This document shows positions 1 through 11,401 of a DNA stretch of 64,000 nt, piece by piece (position 1 is the first letter of the stretch; every line of letters starts with the position of its first letter). The position numbers were made by a program, and so were the translations under genes. The notes beneath the pieces were generated by a model, which ran no database searches, was not told where the DNA came from, and worked only from the letters and a program-made list of their open reading frames with translations. Source of the DNA: JBBDIX01 sp050486225 (GTDB taxonomy: Bacteria; Actinomycetota; Nitriliruptoria; Nitriliruptorales; Nitriliruptoraceae). The stretch lies in contig JBJHCV010000006.1 in NCBI GenBank assembly GCA_050486225.1, positions 62,001-126,000 of the forward strand, written 5' to 3'.

Positions 1-640
1 TTCGGCCCGCAGGCGTACACGACCCCGGCACCGGTCTCCGCGAGCACGTCGGGCAGCACGTCGGTGACGCGGCCCTCCACGCCGTAGGAGCCGTCCTCGG
101 TGGTGAACGTCGCACTGACCGACGCGCTTCGCGCCTCGACCGGGCTGTGGAGACGTTCCGCACTCGCCGCGCCGACGATCATGTCGACCCGCAGCTGGCG
201 GTCCGTGAGTTCCCTCGCGAGCGGGATCAGGGGCGCCACCCCGTAGCCCCCGCCGACAAGCACGCAGCCGACACGCCGCTGGGGCAGCGGGAACCCGTTG
301 CCGAGCGGACCGATCACGTCGATCACGTCGTGGAGCCCGGCCGTCGCCAGCCACTGGGTGCCCGGACCGTGCGCGTCGAACACGAGGTCGATCGTGCCGG
401 CGGCCGCGCCCTGCCGGGTGATCCCGGCGATGGAGAACGGACGGCGCAGCATCGTGCCGGGTGCGTCCACCGCGACGTTGACGAACTGGCCCGGGCGTGC
501 ACGACGTGCGATCTCGGGCGCGGCGAGTGACAGCAGCCAGTACGCCCCGTCCTGCCGGCGCGCGATCACCTCACAGTTGGCCTGCACGGGCAGCGCGGGG
601 TCACTTCGCCCCCGTGCCACCCCGGCCCGTCGTCGCACGC

Positions 641-644
<4 letters not shown>
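1..644 (-). CDS. pyrK: Dihydroorotate dehydrogenase electron-transfer subunit PyrK (partial, C-terminus missing)
   Basis: This is the FAD/[2Fe-2S] subunit that passes electrons from PyrD type 1B dihydroorotate dehydrogenase to NAD. Its ATG at 644 overlaps the carB stop (ATGA, 641-644), and the frame stays open to the left edge, giving about 214 residues. Visible hallmarks in order are GQFVNV, the flavin-binding RRPFSI, GPLGNGFP, the nucleotide-binding GGGYGVAPL and, close to the edge, VVYACGP. The cysteine-rich iron-sulfur segment at the C-terminus lies outside the window. It is the last visible gene of the pyr operon; pyrD and pyrF would be expected next. A PyrK implies an NAD-linked class 1B enzyme rather than the quinone-linked class 2 enzyme of Streptomyces and mycobacteria. 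Confidence 0.9.
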
Positions 645-3924
<3,280 letters not shown>

Positions 3925-3925
<1 letters not shown>

Positions 3926-5073
3926 CAGCGCGTCCCCCCGGTTGCGGTGGCGTCGATCAGGTCGAAGAACTCGCCGAACAGGTGGCGCGCGTCGGTCGGG
4001 CCGGGCGCGGCCTCCGGGTGGTACTGGACGCTGAACGCGGGCACGTCGTGCGCCCGAAGACCCTCGCACACCCCGTCGTTGAGGTTCACGTGTGACACGG
4101 ACACGAGCCCGTGCGCGGTGTCGAACGTGTGCTCGTCGACCTGTTCACCGAGCGTCGTCGGGTCGACGGCGAACCCGTGGTTGTGCGAGGTGATCTCCAC
4201 CCGTCCGTCGATTCGGCGCAGCACCGGCTGGTTGACCCCGCGATGGCCGAACGTGAGCTTGCGGGTGCCGGCGCCCAGTGCGTGGCCGAGCAGCTGCGAG
4301 CCGAGGCAGATGCCGAACACGGGCACCCGTCCGAGCAGGTCGCGGGTGGTCGCGATCCCGGTCGCGACGGTCGCCGGGTCGCCGGGTCCGTTGGACACCA
4401 GCACCCCGTCGGGTTCGATCGCGAGCACGTCGTCGGCGGAGCTCGACCCGGGCAGCACGTGCACCTCGGCACCCAGTTCGGCCAGGCACCGGGCGATGGA
4501 CCGCTTGGTGCCGTGGTCGACGAGCGCGATGCGCCGGGTCAGGGCGCCGACTGGCGGCACCACGTACGCGTGGGGGGTCGACACCTCCGACGCGAGCTCC
4601 TGGCCCTCCATGCCGGGACTGTCGAGCACCCGGGCCACCAGCGCGTCGACGTCGAGTACCTCGGTGGACAGTGCGGCACGCATCGCGCCACGGTCGCGCA
4701 GGTGGCGGGTGATCCGACGGGTGTCGATGCCCTCGATCGACACGATGCCCTCGTCGCGCAGCGCGTCGACGAGGCTGCGTTCGCTGCGCCACGACGACGG
4801 ACGGCGTGCGGCGGAGCGCACCACGAACCCGGACACCTGGATGGCGTCGGACTCGGCGTCGGCGGCGTTCATTCCGTAGTTGCCGATGTGGGCGGCGGTC
4901 ATCAGCACGATCTGGCGCCGGTACGACGGGTCGGTGAGGACCTCCTGGTAGCCGGTCATCCCCGTGTTGAACACGGCCTCGCCGAACACGGTGCCCGGCG
5001 CACCGATGGACGTGCCCCGCGCGTGGGTGCCGTCCTCGAGCACGAACAGTGCGTCGGAACTGGTGTCGGTCAC
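3925..5073 (-). CDS. carA: Carbamoyl phosphate synthase small (glutaminase) subunit
   Basis: CarA hydrolyses glutamine and channels ammonia to CarB. The 382-residue protein has the N-terminal CPSase small-chain domain (GTVFGEAVFNTGMTGYQEVLTDPSY) followed by a class I glutamine amidotransferase. The nucleophile is Cys256 in FGICLGSQ, and the His/Glu of the triad are in YHPEAAPGP (His352, Glu354). A GTG start at 5073 forms a GTGA overlap with the pyrC stop, so the gene is translationally coupled in pyrR-pyrB-pyrC-carA-carB-pyrK. The frame remains open for about 118 codons upstream, but that part is an out-of-phase reading of pyrC. Confidence 0.96.
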
Positions 5074-6389
5074 TGTGGCACCTCGGTCACGACGGTGGCG
5101 TCCCTCAGGGTGAACCGGCCGCGCAGCATCGTGTGCACGGCGCGACCGTGCAGCTCCATGCCGGCGTACGGGGTGTTGCGTGACCGGCTCTGCAACCGGT
5201 CGGCGTCGACGGTGACGACCGCGCCCGGGTCGACGACCGTCAGGTTGGCCGCCGCACCGGCAGCGACGGCACCGCCGTGGTCGCCGACGTCGCGCACGGC
5301 GGCCGGTCCGCTGGTGAGCCGTTCGATCGCGGTCAGCGGGTCGACGATCCCCGCCTGCACCAGGAACGTGTTGACGACCGCGAACGCGTGCTCGAGCCCG
5401 AGCATCCCGCACGGGGCGTGCTCCCACTCCCGGTCCTTGGACTCCGGGGCGTGCGGCGCGTGGTCGGTGGCGACGATGCCGATCGTCCCGTCGGCCAGCG
5501 CCTCACGGACCGCGTCGACGTCCTGCTGGGTGCGCACCGGCGGGTTGACCTTGAACACCGGGTCGAAGCCGTGGACGCTCTCGTCGGTGAGCACCAGGTG
5601 GTGGGGGGTCACCTCGGCGGTGACCTGCACCCCGCGGGCGCGGGCGGCCCGCAGCAGTTCGACCGACCCGGCGGTGCTGACGTGGGGCACGTGCAGGCGG
5701 GCGCCCGCACCAGCGGCGAGGATCAGGTCGCGCGCGATCATGATCTCCTCGGCCTCGCGCGGCCAACCGGGCAGCCCCAGCACCGACGACACGGCCCCCT
5801 CGTTCATCTGGCTGCCGTGGGTGAGCGTCGGTTCCTCGGCGTGGTTGCAGAGGACGACGTCGAACGCGGTGGCGTACTGCAGCGCCCGGCGCATCACGAG
5901 ACTGTCGGCGACCGGATGGCCGTCGTCGGAGAAGAAGTCGACCCCGGCGTCGGAGTCGCGCAGTTCCCCGAACTCGGCCAGTTCACGGCCCTGCAGGCCC
6001 TTGGTGATCGCGCCGACGGGGAACACGTCGACGAGCCCGACGCGCTGGCCACGGCGCCACACGAACTCGGCGACCGCCGCGGAGTCGCACACCGGATCGG
6101 TGTTGGCCATCGCGCAGACGGCCGTGTAGCCGCCGACGACCGCGGCCCGTGACGCGGTCTCCACGTCCTCGGCGTCCTCGAAGCCGGGTTCGCGAAGGTG
6201 GGTGTGCAGGTCGACGAACCCGGGCGTCACCCAGCAGCCCTCGACGTCGACCACCTCGGCGTCGGGGTGGTCGATGCCGGGCGCCACCTCGACGATGCGT
6301 TCGTCCTCGACGAGCACGTCGGCGATCACGTCGGTGCCGTGGACCGGGTCGAGCACCCGACCGGACCGCAGCAGCAGGGGGCGGCTCAT
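5070..6389 (-). CDS. pyrC: Dihydroorotase
   Basis: This zinc amidohydrolase closes carbamoyl-aspartate to dihydroorotate, the third step of UMP synthesis. The 439-residue protein has the metal-binding DLHTHLREPG motif (His62, His64), a further His in LCNHAEE, HVPHVS and the catalytic aspartate in ATDHAPH. This makes it a class I dihydroorotase of the allantoinase-like type. The ATG at 6389 overlaps the pyrB stop (ATGA), and the GTG of carA overlaps its own stop, so ribosome hand-over is likely along the operon. Metal ligands and length look intact, so an active enzyme is expected rather than a pseudo-dihydroorotase. Confidence 0.96.
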   Translation of the reverse strand: MSRPLLLRSGRVLDPVHGTDVIADVLVEDERIVEVAPGIDHPDAEVVDVEGCWVTPGFVDLHTHLREPGFEDAEDVETASRAAVVGGYTAVCAMANTDPVCDSAAVAEFVWRRGQRVGLVDVFPVGAITKGLQGRELAEFGELRDSDAGVDFFSDDGHPVADSLVMRRALQYATAFDVVLCNHAEEPTLTHGSQMNEGAVSSVLGLPGWPREAEEIMIARDLILAAGAGARLHVPHVSTAGSVELLRAARARGVQVTAEVTPHHLVLTDESVHGFDPVFKVNPPVRTQQDVDAVREALADGTIGIVATDHAPHAPESKDREWEHAPCGMLGLEHAFAVVNTFLVQAGIVDPLTAIERLTSGPAAVRDVGDHGGAVAAGAAANLTVVDPGAVVTVDADRLQSRSRNTPYAGMELHGRAVHTMLRGRFTLRDATVVTEVPQ

Positions 6390-7348
6390 GCTCGCTCCTC
6401 GACTCGGGGTTCCATCCACGTGTCGGCGGTCGACCCGGGGGTGCGTGGCGTCAGCAGCAGGTACAGGCACGCCATGCGCACCGCGATGCCGTTGGTGACC
6501 TGTTCGGTGACCACGCTGCGCGGGCCGTCGGCGACCTCGCCGGTGATCTCCACCCCACGGTTCATCGGCCCGGGGTGCAGCACGATCGCACCATCCCGCA
6601 TCATCGACTGCCGCCGTCCGTCCATCCCCCACAGCCGCGCGTACTCGCGTGACGACGGGAAGAACCCGCTGGTCATCCGTTCGCGTTGCACCCGCAGCAG
6701 GTACACGGCGTCGACCTCGCCGACGACGTCGTCGAGCCGTCCGGTGACGTCCGCGTCCCACGCCTCGACGGCCGGGGGCAGCAACGTCGGCGGGGCGACG
6801 AGCACCACGTCGGCGCCGAGCAGCCGCAGCGCGTCGACCTCGCTGCGTGCCACCCGGGAGTGCAGCACGTCGCCGACGATGGCGACCCGCCGTCCGGCCA
6901 GGTCACCGAGGTGCCGGCGCATCGTGAACACGTCGAGCAGCGCCTGGGTGGGGTGCTGGTGCGCGCCGTCGCCGGCGTTGAGGATCGGCACGTCGAGCCA
7001 GCCGGCGAGCTGCACCGGCGCGCCGGCGGACCCGGAGCGCACCACCACGCAGTCGACGCCCATCGCGTCGAGCGTCAGCGCGGTGTCCTTGAACGACTCG
7101 CCCTTGGACACCGACGACCCGCTGGCGGAGAAGTTGATGACCTCCCCGGACAGCCGCTTGGCGGCCAGGTCGAAGCTCAGCCGGGTGCGCGTCGAGTCCT
7201 CGAGGAACAGGTTGCAGATGACCCGTCCCCGCAGCGTCGGCACCGTGTTGCGTTCCCGCCGGGCGATGGGGAGCATCTGCTCGGCGGTGTCGAGGATCTG
7301 GACGACCTCGGTGGCGGTCAGGTCGGCGATCGACATCAGGTGCTGCAT
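6386..7348 (-). CDS. pyrB: Aspartate carbamoyltransferase catalytic subunit
   Basis: PyrB condenses carbamoyl phosphate with aspartate. The 320-residue protein has the carbamoyl-phosphate loop EDSTRTRLSF near residue 50, GDGAHQHPTQALLD with the HPTQ motif, GDVLHSRVARS, and LHPGPMNRGVEI near the C-terminus. No regulatory pyrI gene lies beside it, as is usual in Gram-positive operons, where PyrR does the regulating. The start at 7348 shares its A with the pyrR stop (TGATG). A second in-frame ATG four codons later (before SIADL) is a less likely start because it breaks this coupling. Confidence 0.96.
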   Translation of the reverse strand: MQHLMSIADLTATEVVQILDTAEQMLPIARRERNTVPTLRGRVICNLFLEDSTRTRLSFDLAAKRLSGEVINFSASGSSVSKGESFKDTALTLDAMGVDCVVVRSGSAGAPVQLAGWLDVPILNAGDGAHQHPTQALLDVFTMRRHLGDLAGRRVAIVGDVLHSRVARSEVDALRLLGADVVLVAPPTLLPPAVEAWDADVTGRLDDVVGEVDAVYLLRVQRERMTSGFFPSSREYARLWGMDGRRQSMMRDGAIVLHPGPMNRGVEITGEVADGPRSVVTEQVTNGIAVRMACLYLLLTPRTPGSTADTWMEPRVEERA

Positions 7349-7872
7349 CAGCCGTCCCCGTCCACGACGGCGTCGCGCCCGTCGGTCTCCTCGAGCAGGA
7401 CCCGGATCCGGTCGTCGTACGCGGTCGGCAGGTTCTTGCCGACGTGGTCGGCGCGGATCGGCAGTTCGCGGTGTCCGCGGTCCACCAGCGCCACGAGCCG
7501 GATGCGTGCGGGACGTCCCAGTTCGGCGAGCGCGTCGAGCGCGGCCCGGATGGTGCGTCCGGTGTAGAGCACGTCGTCGACGAGCACGACGGTGCGCCCG
7601 TCGACGTCCACGGGCACGTCGGTCTCGGCCAGCGGCCGCGGCGCCTGACGGGCGAGGTCGTCGCGGAACAGGGTGACGTCGAGCGCACCCGACGGGATGT
7701 CGCGCCCCTCGAACACGGCGATCTCCGCGGCGATGCGTCGGGCGAGCGGCGCCCCGCGGGTGTGGATGCCGACGAGCACGAGGTCGTCGGTGCCCCGGTT
7801 GGCCTCCACGACCTCGTGGGCGAGCCGTGTGAGGGTGCGGCGGATCTCGTCGGCGTCCATCAGGAGGGTCAT
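7348..7872 (-). CDS. pyrR: Bifunctional pyr operon regulator / uracil phosphoribosyltransferase PyrR
   Basis: PyrR binds a conserved hairpin in pyr mRNA when UMP is high, and in many species also has uracil phosphoribosyltransferase activity. The 174-residue protein has a phosphoribosyltransferase fold with the PRPP loop VVLVDDVLYTGRT around residues 95-107, plus the family-typical DADEIRRTL start and RGHRELPIRADHVGKN. The ATG at 7872 overlaps the stop of a 31-codon leader frame (7869-7964), and the Shine-Dalgarno directly upstream is poor, so translation probably depends on coupling. A matching RNA target lies at 7978-7995. A second start at the ATG before DADEI cannot be excluded. Confidence 0.95.
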   Translation of the reverse strand: MTLLMDADEIRRTLTRLAHEVVEANRGTDDLVLVGIHTRGAPLARRIAAEIAVFEGRDIPSGALDVTLFRDDLARQAPRPLAETDVPVDVDGRTVVLVDDVLYTGRTIRAALDALAELGRPARIRLVALVDRGHRELPIRADHVGKNLPTAYDDRIRVLLEETDGRDAVVDGDG

Positions 7873-7964
7873 GCCACGCCCTGCGCATGAGATCCGTGAT
7901 CACGGACCAGGTCACACTCGAGGTGACGGATCGCAGGCGGGCAGAGCCGACGGCTCGGCGTCAT
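7869..7964 (-). CDS. Putative pyr operon leader peptide (31 aa)
   Basis: Reading the minus strand from the ATG at 7964 gives an uninterrupted 31-codon frame starting MTPSRRLCPP and ending GSHAQGVA. Its TGA overlaps the pyrR ATG (ATGA). A good Shine-Dalgarno (AAAGGGA, 7977-7971) sits 6 bases before the start and directly abuts the PyrR-binding hairpin at 7978-7995. The peptide resembles nothing I recognise; the likely function is positional. PyrR bound to the hairpin would block ribosome entry here, and translation of the frame would deliver ribosomes to pyrR. PyrR-dependent translational repression is known in mycobacteria. Expression of the peptide itself is inference. Confidence 0.6.
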   Translation of the reverse strand: MTPSRRLCPPAIRHLECDLVRDHGSHAQGVA

Positions 7965-7977
7965 GCAGGGTCCCTTT

Positions 7978-7995
7978 CCGGCCTCACGGGACCGG
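7978..7995 (-). promoter_or_regulatory. PyrR-binding RNA hairpin in the pyr leader
   Basis: The minus strand reads CCGGTCCCGTGAGGCCGG. It has a CCGG/CCGG stem and an internal segment matching the established PyrR target core UCCNGNGAGG exactly (TCCCGTGAGG, 7991-7982). It begins 3 bases after the nusB stop and ends where the leader-peptide Shine-Dalgarno begins. No obvious U-rich attenuator follows, which favours translational repression over transcription attenuation. Confidence 0.8.
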
Positions 7996-7998
7996 TCG

Positions 7999-8601
7999 TT
8001 AAAGGGGCGGTGTGTCGTCGGCCTCCACCGTAGCAGACGCCTCGAGGTCCCTGCGGATGGCCTCGAGCACGCCGTTGACGAACCGTGGCGAGTCGGCGGT
8101 CGACAGGTCCTTGACGAACTCGACGGCCTCGTCGATCACGACGGCGGGCGGGGTCTCGCCCTGCAGGAGTTCGACGGTCGCCAGGCGCAGCACGGTGCGG
8201 TCCACGACCGGCATCCGGCGCACCTGCCACTTCCGGGAGAACTGGGTGATGCGCGCGTCGAGGTCGGCCCGCTGGGTGACCACGCCGAGCACGAGCGAGC
8301 GGGTGAATCCGTCGATGGGTCCGATCGAGCGCAGGCGCAGCGCCTCGTCGACCTCGCTCTCCACGGCCAGTTCACCGTCGACCTCGTCGAGCAGTCCGGT
8401 CACGGACCGGTCGGCGGCCGCCTCCTCGAGCAGTTCCCGTGCGTCGACGCCGCGCAGGTCGGCCTGGAACAGCAGCCGCAGCGCACGGGATCGCGACCGG
8501 TGCGGGTTCGAGGTGTCCGTGCGACGGGTGGTGTCGCGCCGGACGGTCGGCTCGGGCTGCGGCGCGGACTCGGACTCGGGCGAGGGCTCGGCGTCAGGCA
8601 C
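7999..8601 (-). CDS. nusB: Transcription antitermination factor NusB
   Basis: NusB joins NusE/S10 on boxA RNA in ribosomal RNA antitermination complexes. The 200-residue protein begins with a charged low-complexity extension of about 30 residues rich in Glu, Pro and Arg, then the helical NusB fold: RSRALRLLFQADLRG, FTRSLVLGVVTQRADLDARI, RMPVVDRTVLRLATVELL, and VVIDEAVEFVKDLSTADSPRFVNGVL in two parts. The start is a GTG at 8601 overlapping the efp stop by 6 bases. The extension is longer than in many NusB proteins. The gene sits in the common actinobacterial order aroQ-peptidase-efp-nusB upstream of pyr genes. Confidence 0.93.
   Translation of the reverse strand: MPDAEPSPESESAPQPEPTVRRDTTRRTDTSNPHRSRSRALRLLFQADLRGVDARELLEEAAADRSVTGLLDEVDGELAVESEVDEALRLRSIGPIDGFTRSLVLGVVTQRADLDARITQFSRKWQVRRMPVVDRTVLRLATVELLQGETPPAVVIDEAVEFVKDLSTADSPRFVNGVLEAIRRDLEASATVEADDTPPL
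8027..8032 (-). promoter_or_regulatory. Possible pyr operon -10 element inside nusB
   Basis: TACGGT (minus strand, 8032-8027) matches TANNNT and would start RNA near 8020, about 25 bases before the PyrR hairpin. It lies in the last codons of nusB. No clear -35 was found. The operon may also be read through from efp-nusB. Confidence 0.35.
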
Positions 8602-9151
8602 GGGAGATGTAGTCGCCGGAGCGCGTGTCGACCTTGATCTTCTCGCCGGGTTCGATGAACAGCGGCACCTGCACGACCCGGCCGGTCTCCAGCGTCGCCG
8701 GCTTGGTGGCCGACGTGGCGGTGTTGCCGGCGAACCCGGGGTCGGTCTCCGCGATGGTCAGGACCTTGGACGCGGGCAGTTCCACGCCGACGATCCGGCC
8801 GTCGTACACCTCGATCTGCAGGTCGTCGCCCTCGACGAGGAAGTCGGCGGCCTCACCGATCGCGGCGGCGGGTGCCTCGCGCTGTTCGAACGTGGTCGAG
8901 TCCATCAGCACGTACGCGTCACCCTCGCGGTACAGGAACTGCACGGTGGTGCGTTCCACGATCGCCTGGTCGACGTCCTCGCCGGCGCGGAAGGTCTTCT
9001 CCACGATCTTGCCGGTCTCGACCTCCTTGAGCTTGGTGCGCACGACCGCGCCGCCCTTGCCCGGCTTGTGGTGGTTCCAGTCGACGATCTGCTGGAGCTT
9101 GCCGTCGATCAGCAGCGTCATGCCGTTCTTGAGGTTGTTGGTCGAGACCAC
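8594..9151 (-). CDS. efp: Translation elongation factor P
   Basis: EF-P binds between the P and E sites and relieves stalling at polyproline stretches. The 185-residue length and three-domain beta layout are standard. The N-terminal KOW-like domain presents the tip loop HHKPGKGGA with Lys32 at the modifiable position. The middle and C-terminal OB domains end with the family signature KIKVDTRSGDYISRA. The start is a GTG at 9151 with GGAG 9 bases upstream; the longer upstream frame overlaps the peptidase gene and does not resemble EF-P. No lysine-modifying genes (epmA/epmB) are nearby. Confidence 0.96.
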   Translation of the reverse strand: MVSTNNLKNGMTLLIDGKLQQIVDWNHHKPGKGGAVVRTKLKEVETGKIVEKTFRAGEDVDQAIVERTTVQFLYREGDAYVLMDSTTFEQREAPAAAIGEAADFLVEGDDLQIEVYDGRIVGVELPASKVLTIAETDPGFAGNTATSATKPATLETGRVVQVPLFIEPGEKIKVDTRSGDYISRA

Positions 9152-9176
9152 GTCGCGGCTCCGTGTCGGTGGCGCG

Positions 9177-10268
9177 TCACACGACGCGCAGTTCGCGGGG
9201 AAGTTCGGTGAGCACCCTGCCCGTCCCGTCGGGGTCGACGACCAGGGTGTCCTCGATGCGCACGCCACCGATCCCGGGGAGGTAGAGGCCCGGTTCGACG
9301 GTCAGGACGGCACCGACGTGGATCGTAGCAGTCGACCCGGGGGCGACCGCGGGCGCCTCGTGGATCTCGAGCCCGACCCCGTGCCCGGTCGGGTGCGCGT
9401 AGTGCGCCTCGTACCCGGCGTCCCGCGCGACGTCGCGCGCCGCTCGGTCGACGTCCTCGGCCGCGACTCCGGCACGCACGGCCGCCCGTCCGGCGGCCTG
9501 CGCACGCTCCACCACCTCGTACACCTCGACGAGCCGCGCATCGGGCTCCCCGACCGCGAACGTGCGGGTGCAGTCGGCGTGGTAGCCGTCGACGAGCGCC
9601 CCGCAGTCGAGCGTCACGAGGTCGCCCGACGCGACGACGCGTGTGCCGGGGTCGTGGTGGGGCACGGCACCGTTGGGGCCGGACGCGACGATGGACGGGA
9701 ACGCGACCCCGTCGGCGCCGAGGTCGACGAACCGTCGTTCGAGCGCGACCGCGAGTGCCCTTTCGGCGTGTCCGGCGAGCCCGTGGGTGTCGACCAACCA
9801 GGTGAGCGCCTCGGTGGTCAGCGCGCACGCGGCGGCGATCCGGGCCACCTCCCCGGCGTCCTTGTGGGCCCGCAGCGCCTCCACGACCCCGGCGGTCGAC
9901 ACGAGCGGACGGTCGAGTGCCCGTTCGAACCGGGCCACCATCGACCAGGTGACGTCGTCGGCCTCGAGCGCGAGCCCGCCGTCGGGCAGGTCGCCGAGCT
10001 CGGTGAGCAGCGCGTCGCGGTCGACCTCGACCCGCAGGTCGCCGACCTCGCGCGGCGCACGTCCGGCGTAGCGCGCGTCGGTGAGCAGCACGTCGTCGTC
10101 TCGTGCGACGAGCAGCAGTCCGTTGGAGCCGGTGAACCCCGACAGCCAGCGCACGTTGACCGGGCGGGTCACCAGCAGCGCGACCGCCTCGAGTTCGTCG
10201 AGTCGTGCGCGCAGGCGGTCACGGCGTGCGGCGTGGTCCGCGCCGAGTGGGACGCCGGTCGCGGGCAC
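9177..10268 (-). CDS. M24 family Xaa-Pro peptidase (PepQ/PapA type)
   Basis: A cytosolic metallopeptidase that removes residues next to proline. The 363-residue protein has an N-terminal creatinase-like domain (about 1-130) and a C-terminal pita-bread domain. The five dinuclear metal ligands are recognisable: two aspartates in LDCGALVDGYHADCTRTF, His in GHGVGLEIHE, and glutamates in TVEPGLY and VRIEDT. It starts with GTG at 10268, 8 bases after the aroQ stop, and its stop lies 25 bases before efp. Pairing with efp, a factor acting on proline-rich translation, is common in actinobacteria. Whether it is an aminopeptidase or a dipeptidase cannot be told from sequence. Confidence 0.9.
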   Translation of the reverse strand: MPATGVPLGADHAARRDRLRARLDELEAVALLVTRPVNVRWLSGFTGSNGLLLVARDDDVLLTDARYAGRAPREVGDLRVEVDRDALLTELGDLPDGGLALEADDVTWSMVARFERALDRPLVSTAGVVEALRAHKDAGEVARIAAACALTTEALTWLVDTHGLAGHAERALAVALERRFVDLGADGVAFPSIVASGPNGAVPHHDPGTRVVASGDLVTLDCGALVDGYHADCTRTFAVGEPDARLVEVYEVVERAQAAGRAAVRAGVAAEDVDRAARDVARDAGYEAHYAHPTGHGVGLEIHEAPAVAPGSTATIHVGAVLTVEPGLYLPGIGGVRIEDTLVVDPDGTGRVLTELPRELRVV

Positions 10269-10276
10269 GGGGTCGG

Positions 10277-10723
10277 TCAGTCCCGGGTGCGGCGCGACAG
10301 GGCCACCACGGCCTGCACGGCCAGCGGGTAGCCGTCGATGCCGAGTCCGACGATCGACCCGTCACACACCGGGGCGACCACTGAACGGTGACGGAACTCC
10401 TCGCGAGCGTGGATGTTGGACAGGTGCACCTCGACCTTCGGCACCTCCACGAGGTCGAGCGCGTCACGCAGCGCGTGCGCGTAGTGGGTCCACGCCCCGA
10501 GGTTGACGATCACGGCGTCGGTGCCGTCCGAGCGCGCGGCGTGCATGCGCTCGATCATCTCGCCCTCGTGCTCGGTCTGCAGATGGTCGACCGTCGCACC
10601 GTGACGTTCGGCCTCCGCGGTGGCCGCGGCGACCACGTCGTCGAGCGTAGCGGTGCCGTACACCGCCGGGTCGCGGCTGCCGAGCTGGGACAGGTTGGGG
10701 CCGTGCAGGAGCAGGATCCGCAT
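10277..10723 (-). CDS. aroQ: 3-dehydroquinate dehydratase, type II
   Basis: This enzyme catalyses the third step of the shikimate pathway by the anti-elimination type II mechanism and forms dodecamers. The 148-residue protein has the N-terminal LLLHGPNL segment, the lid with DPAVYG (catalytic Tyr22), the substrate-binding NLGAWTHY segment (usually NPGAYTHTS-like, so the Pro is replaced here by Leu) and VEVHLSNIHAREEFRHRS with catalytic His100. The ATG at 10723 has GGAGG 5 bases upstream. It leads the operon aroQ-peptidase-efp-nusB. No other aro genes lie upstream, where a divergent cupin gene begins. Confidence 0.93.
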   Translation of the reverse strand: MRILLLHGPNLSQLGSRDPAVYGTATLDDVVAAATAEAERHGATVDHLQTEHEGEMIERMHAARSDGTDAVIVNLGAWTHYAHALRDALDLVEVPKVEVHLSNIHAREEFRHRSVVAPVCDGSIVGLGIDGYPLAVQAVVALSRRTRD

Positions 10724-10758
10724 GGGCGCCTCCGACGGCCTGTGGACCGGACGTCGCG

Positions 10759-10764
10759 AGGGTA
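10759..10764 (-). promoter_or_regulatory. Possible -10 of the aroQ operon
   Basis: TACCCT on the minus strand (10764-10759) would start transcription near 10752, about 30 bases before the aroQ ATG, which has its own strong GGAGG. No convincing -35 hexamer was seen. Confidence 0.35.
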
Positions 10765-10804
10765 GACGGCCACCTCGACGTCGCCTCGGAGTCATGTCCG
10801 GACC

Positions 10805-10833
10805 TTCGACTGCACACGTGTGCGGTGTAGAGT
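10805..10833 (+). promoter_or_regulatory. Cupin gene promoter with palindromic operator in the spacer
   Basis: TTCGAC (10805-10810) and TAGAGT (10828-10833) are separated by 17 bases. The spacer contains the perfect 12-base palindrome GCACACGTGTGC (10812-10823). The position between -35 and -10 fits an operator bound by a dimeric repressor; the regulator is not identified. Confidence 0.5.
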
Positions 10834-10866
10834 GGAGACATCGACTCTCTGGGAGGGGACTCACCG

Positions 10867-11292
10867 ATGATGAAGGTCATCCGCGCCGACGAGCGCACCC
10901 GCAAGATCTCCGAACGTGACGGCCGGCGCCGCGTCGACATCATCACCGAGGAGATGCTCGGCACCCGCGCCATCCAGGCCGACGTGGTCTACAACGACCC
11001 GGGTGTCATCGGCTCCCCCCACATGCACCCCGAGGCCGACCACGTGTTCATGGTCATCCGCGGCTCCGGTGTCGCCTACACCGACGACTCCACCGCGGAG
11101 GTCGGCCCCGGCGACGTCTACTTCGTCCCGCGTGGCGACTACCACTGGTTCCACAACACCGGCGGTGAGCTCTCCGAGCGGCTCGAGATCTGGATCCCGG
11201 CGCCCAACGAGACCATCTGGCGCGACCCCGACGACACCTGCGCGTTCGTCCCCAGCGGCCACGGCGTCATGGAGGGCGACACCCGCAGCTGA
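10867..11292 (+). CDS. Single-domain cupin protein
   Basis: A 141-residue small beta-barrel protein of the cupin_2 type. The first metal motif is SPHMHPEADHVF (His52, His54, Glu56, His59) and the second contains GDYHWFHN (His93, His96), so a metal-binding cupin is likely. GGAGGGG lies 8 bases before the ATG at 10867; a second ATG follows directly. It is transcribed divergently from aroQ, from a promoter with a palindrome in its spacer, and is followed by a hairpin terminator, so it is probably monocistronic. The substrate is unknown; related proteins include sugar isomerases, dioxygenases and binding proteins, and sequence alone does not decide. Confidence 0.8.
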   Translation: MMKVIRADERTRKISERDGRRRVDIITEEMLGTRAIQADVVYNDPGVIGSPHMHPEADHVFMVIRGSGVAYTDDSTAEVGPGDVYFVPRGDYHWFHNTGGELSERLEIWIPAPNETIWRDPDDTCAFVPSGHGVMEGDTRS

Positions 11293-11317
11293 CCTCCAGG
11301 GGTCCACGCGGCACCTG

Positions 11318-11352
11318 CGGCCACCGGCAGCCCTCGGGCACGTCGGTGGCCG
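11318..11352 (+). terminator. Hairpin terminator after the cupin gene
   Basis: A perfect 9-base stem CGGCCACCG (11318-11326) / CGGTGGCCG (11344-11352) encloses a 17-base loop that itself contains GCCCTCGGGC. There is no T-tract, as is common in high-GC genomes. It lies 26 bases after the cupin stop. Confidence 0.45.
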
Positions 11353-11401
11353 TTCGCCTGTCCACACCCGTCACCTTTCCCCCACCCTCATCCCCTTTCC
11401 C

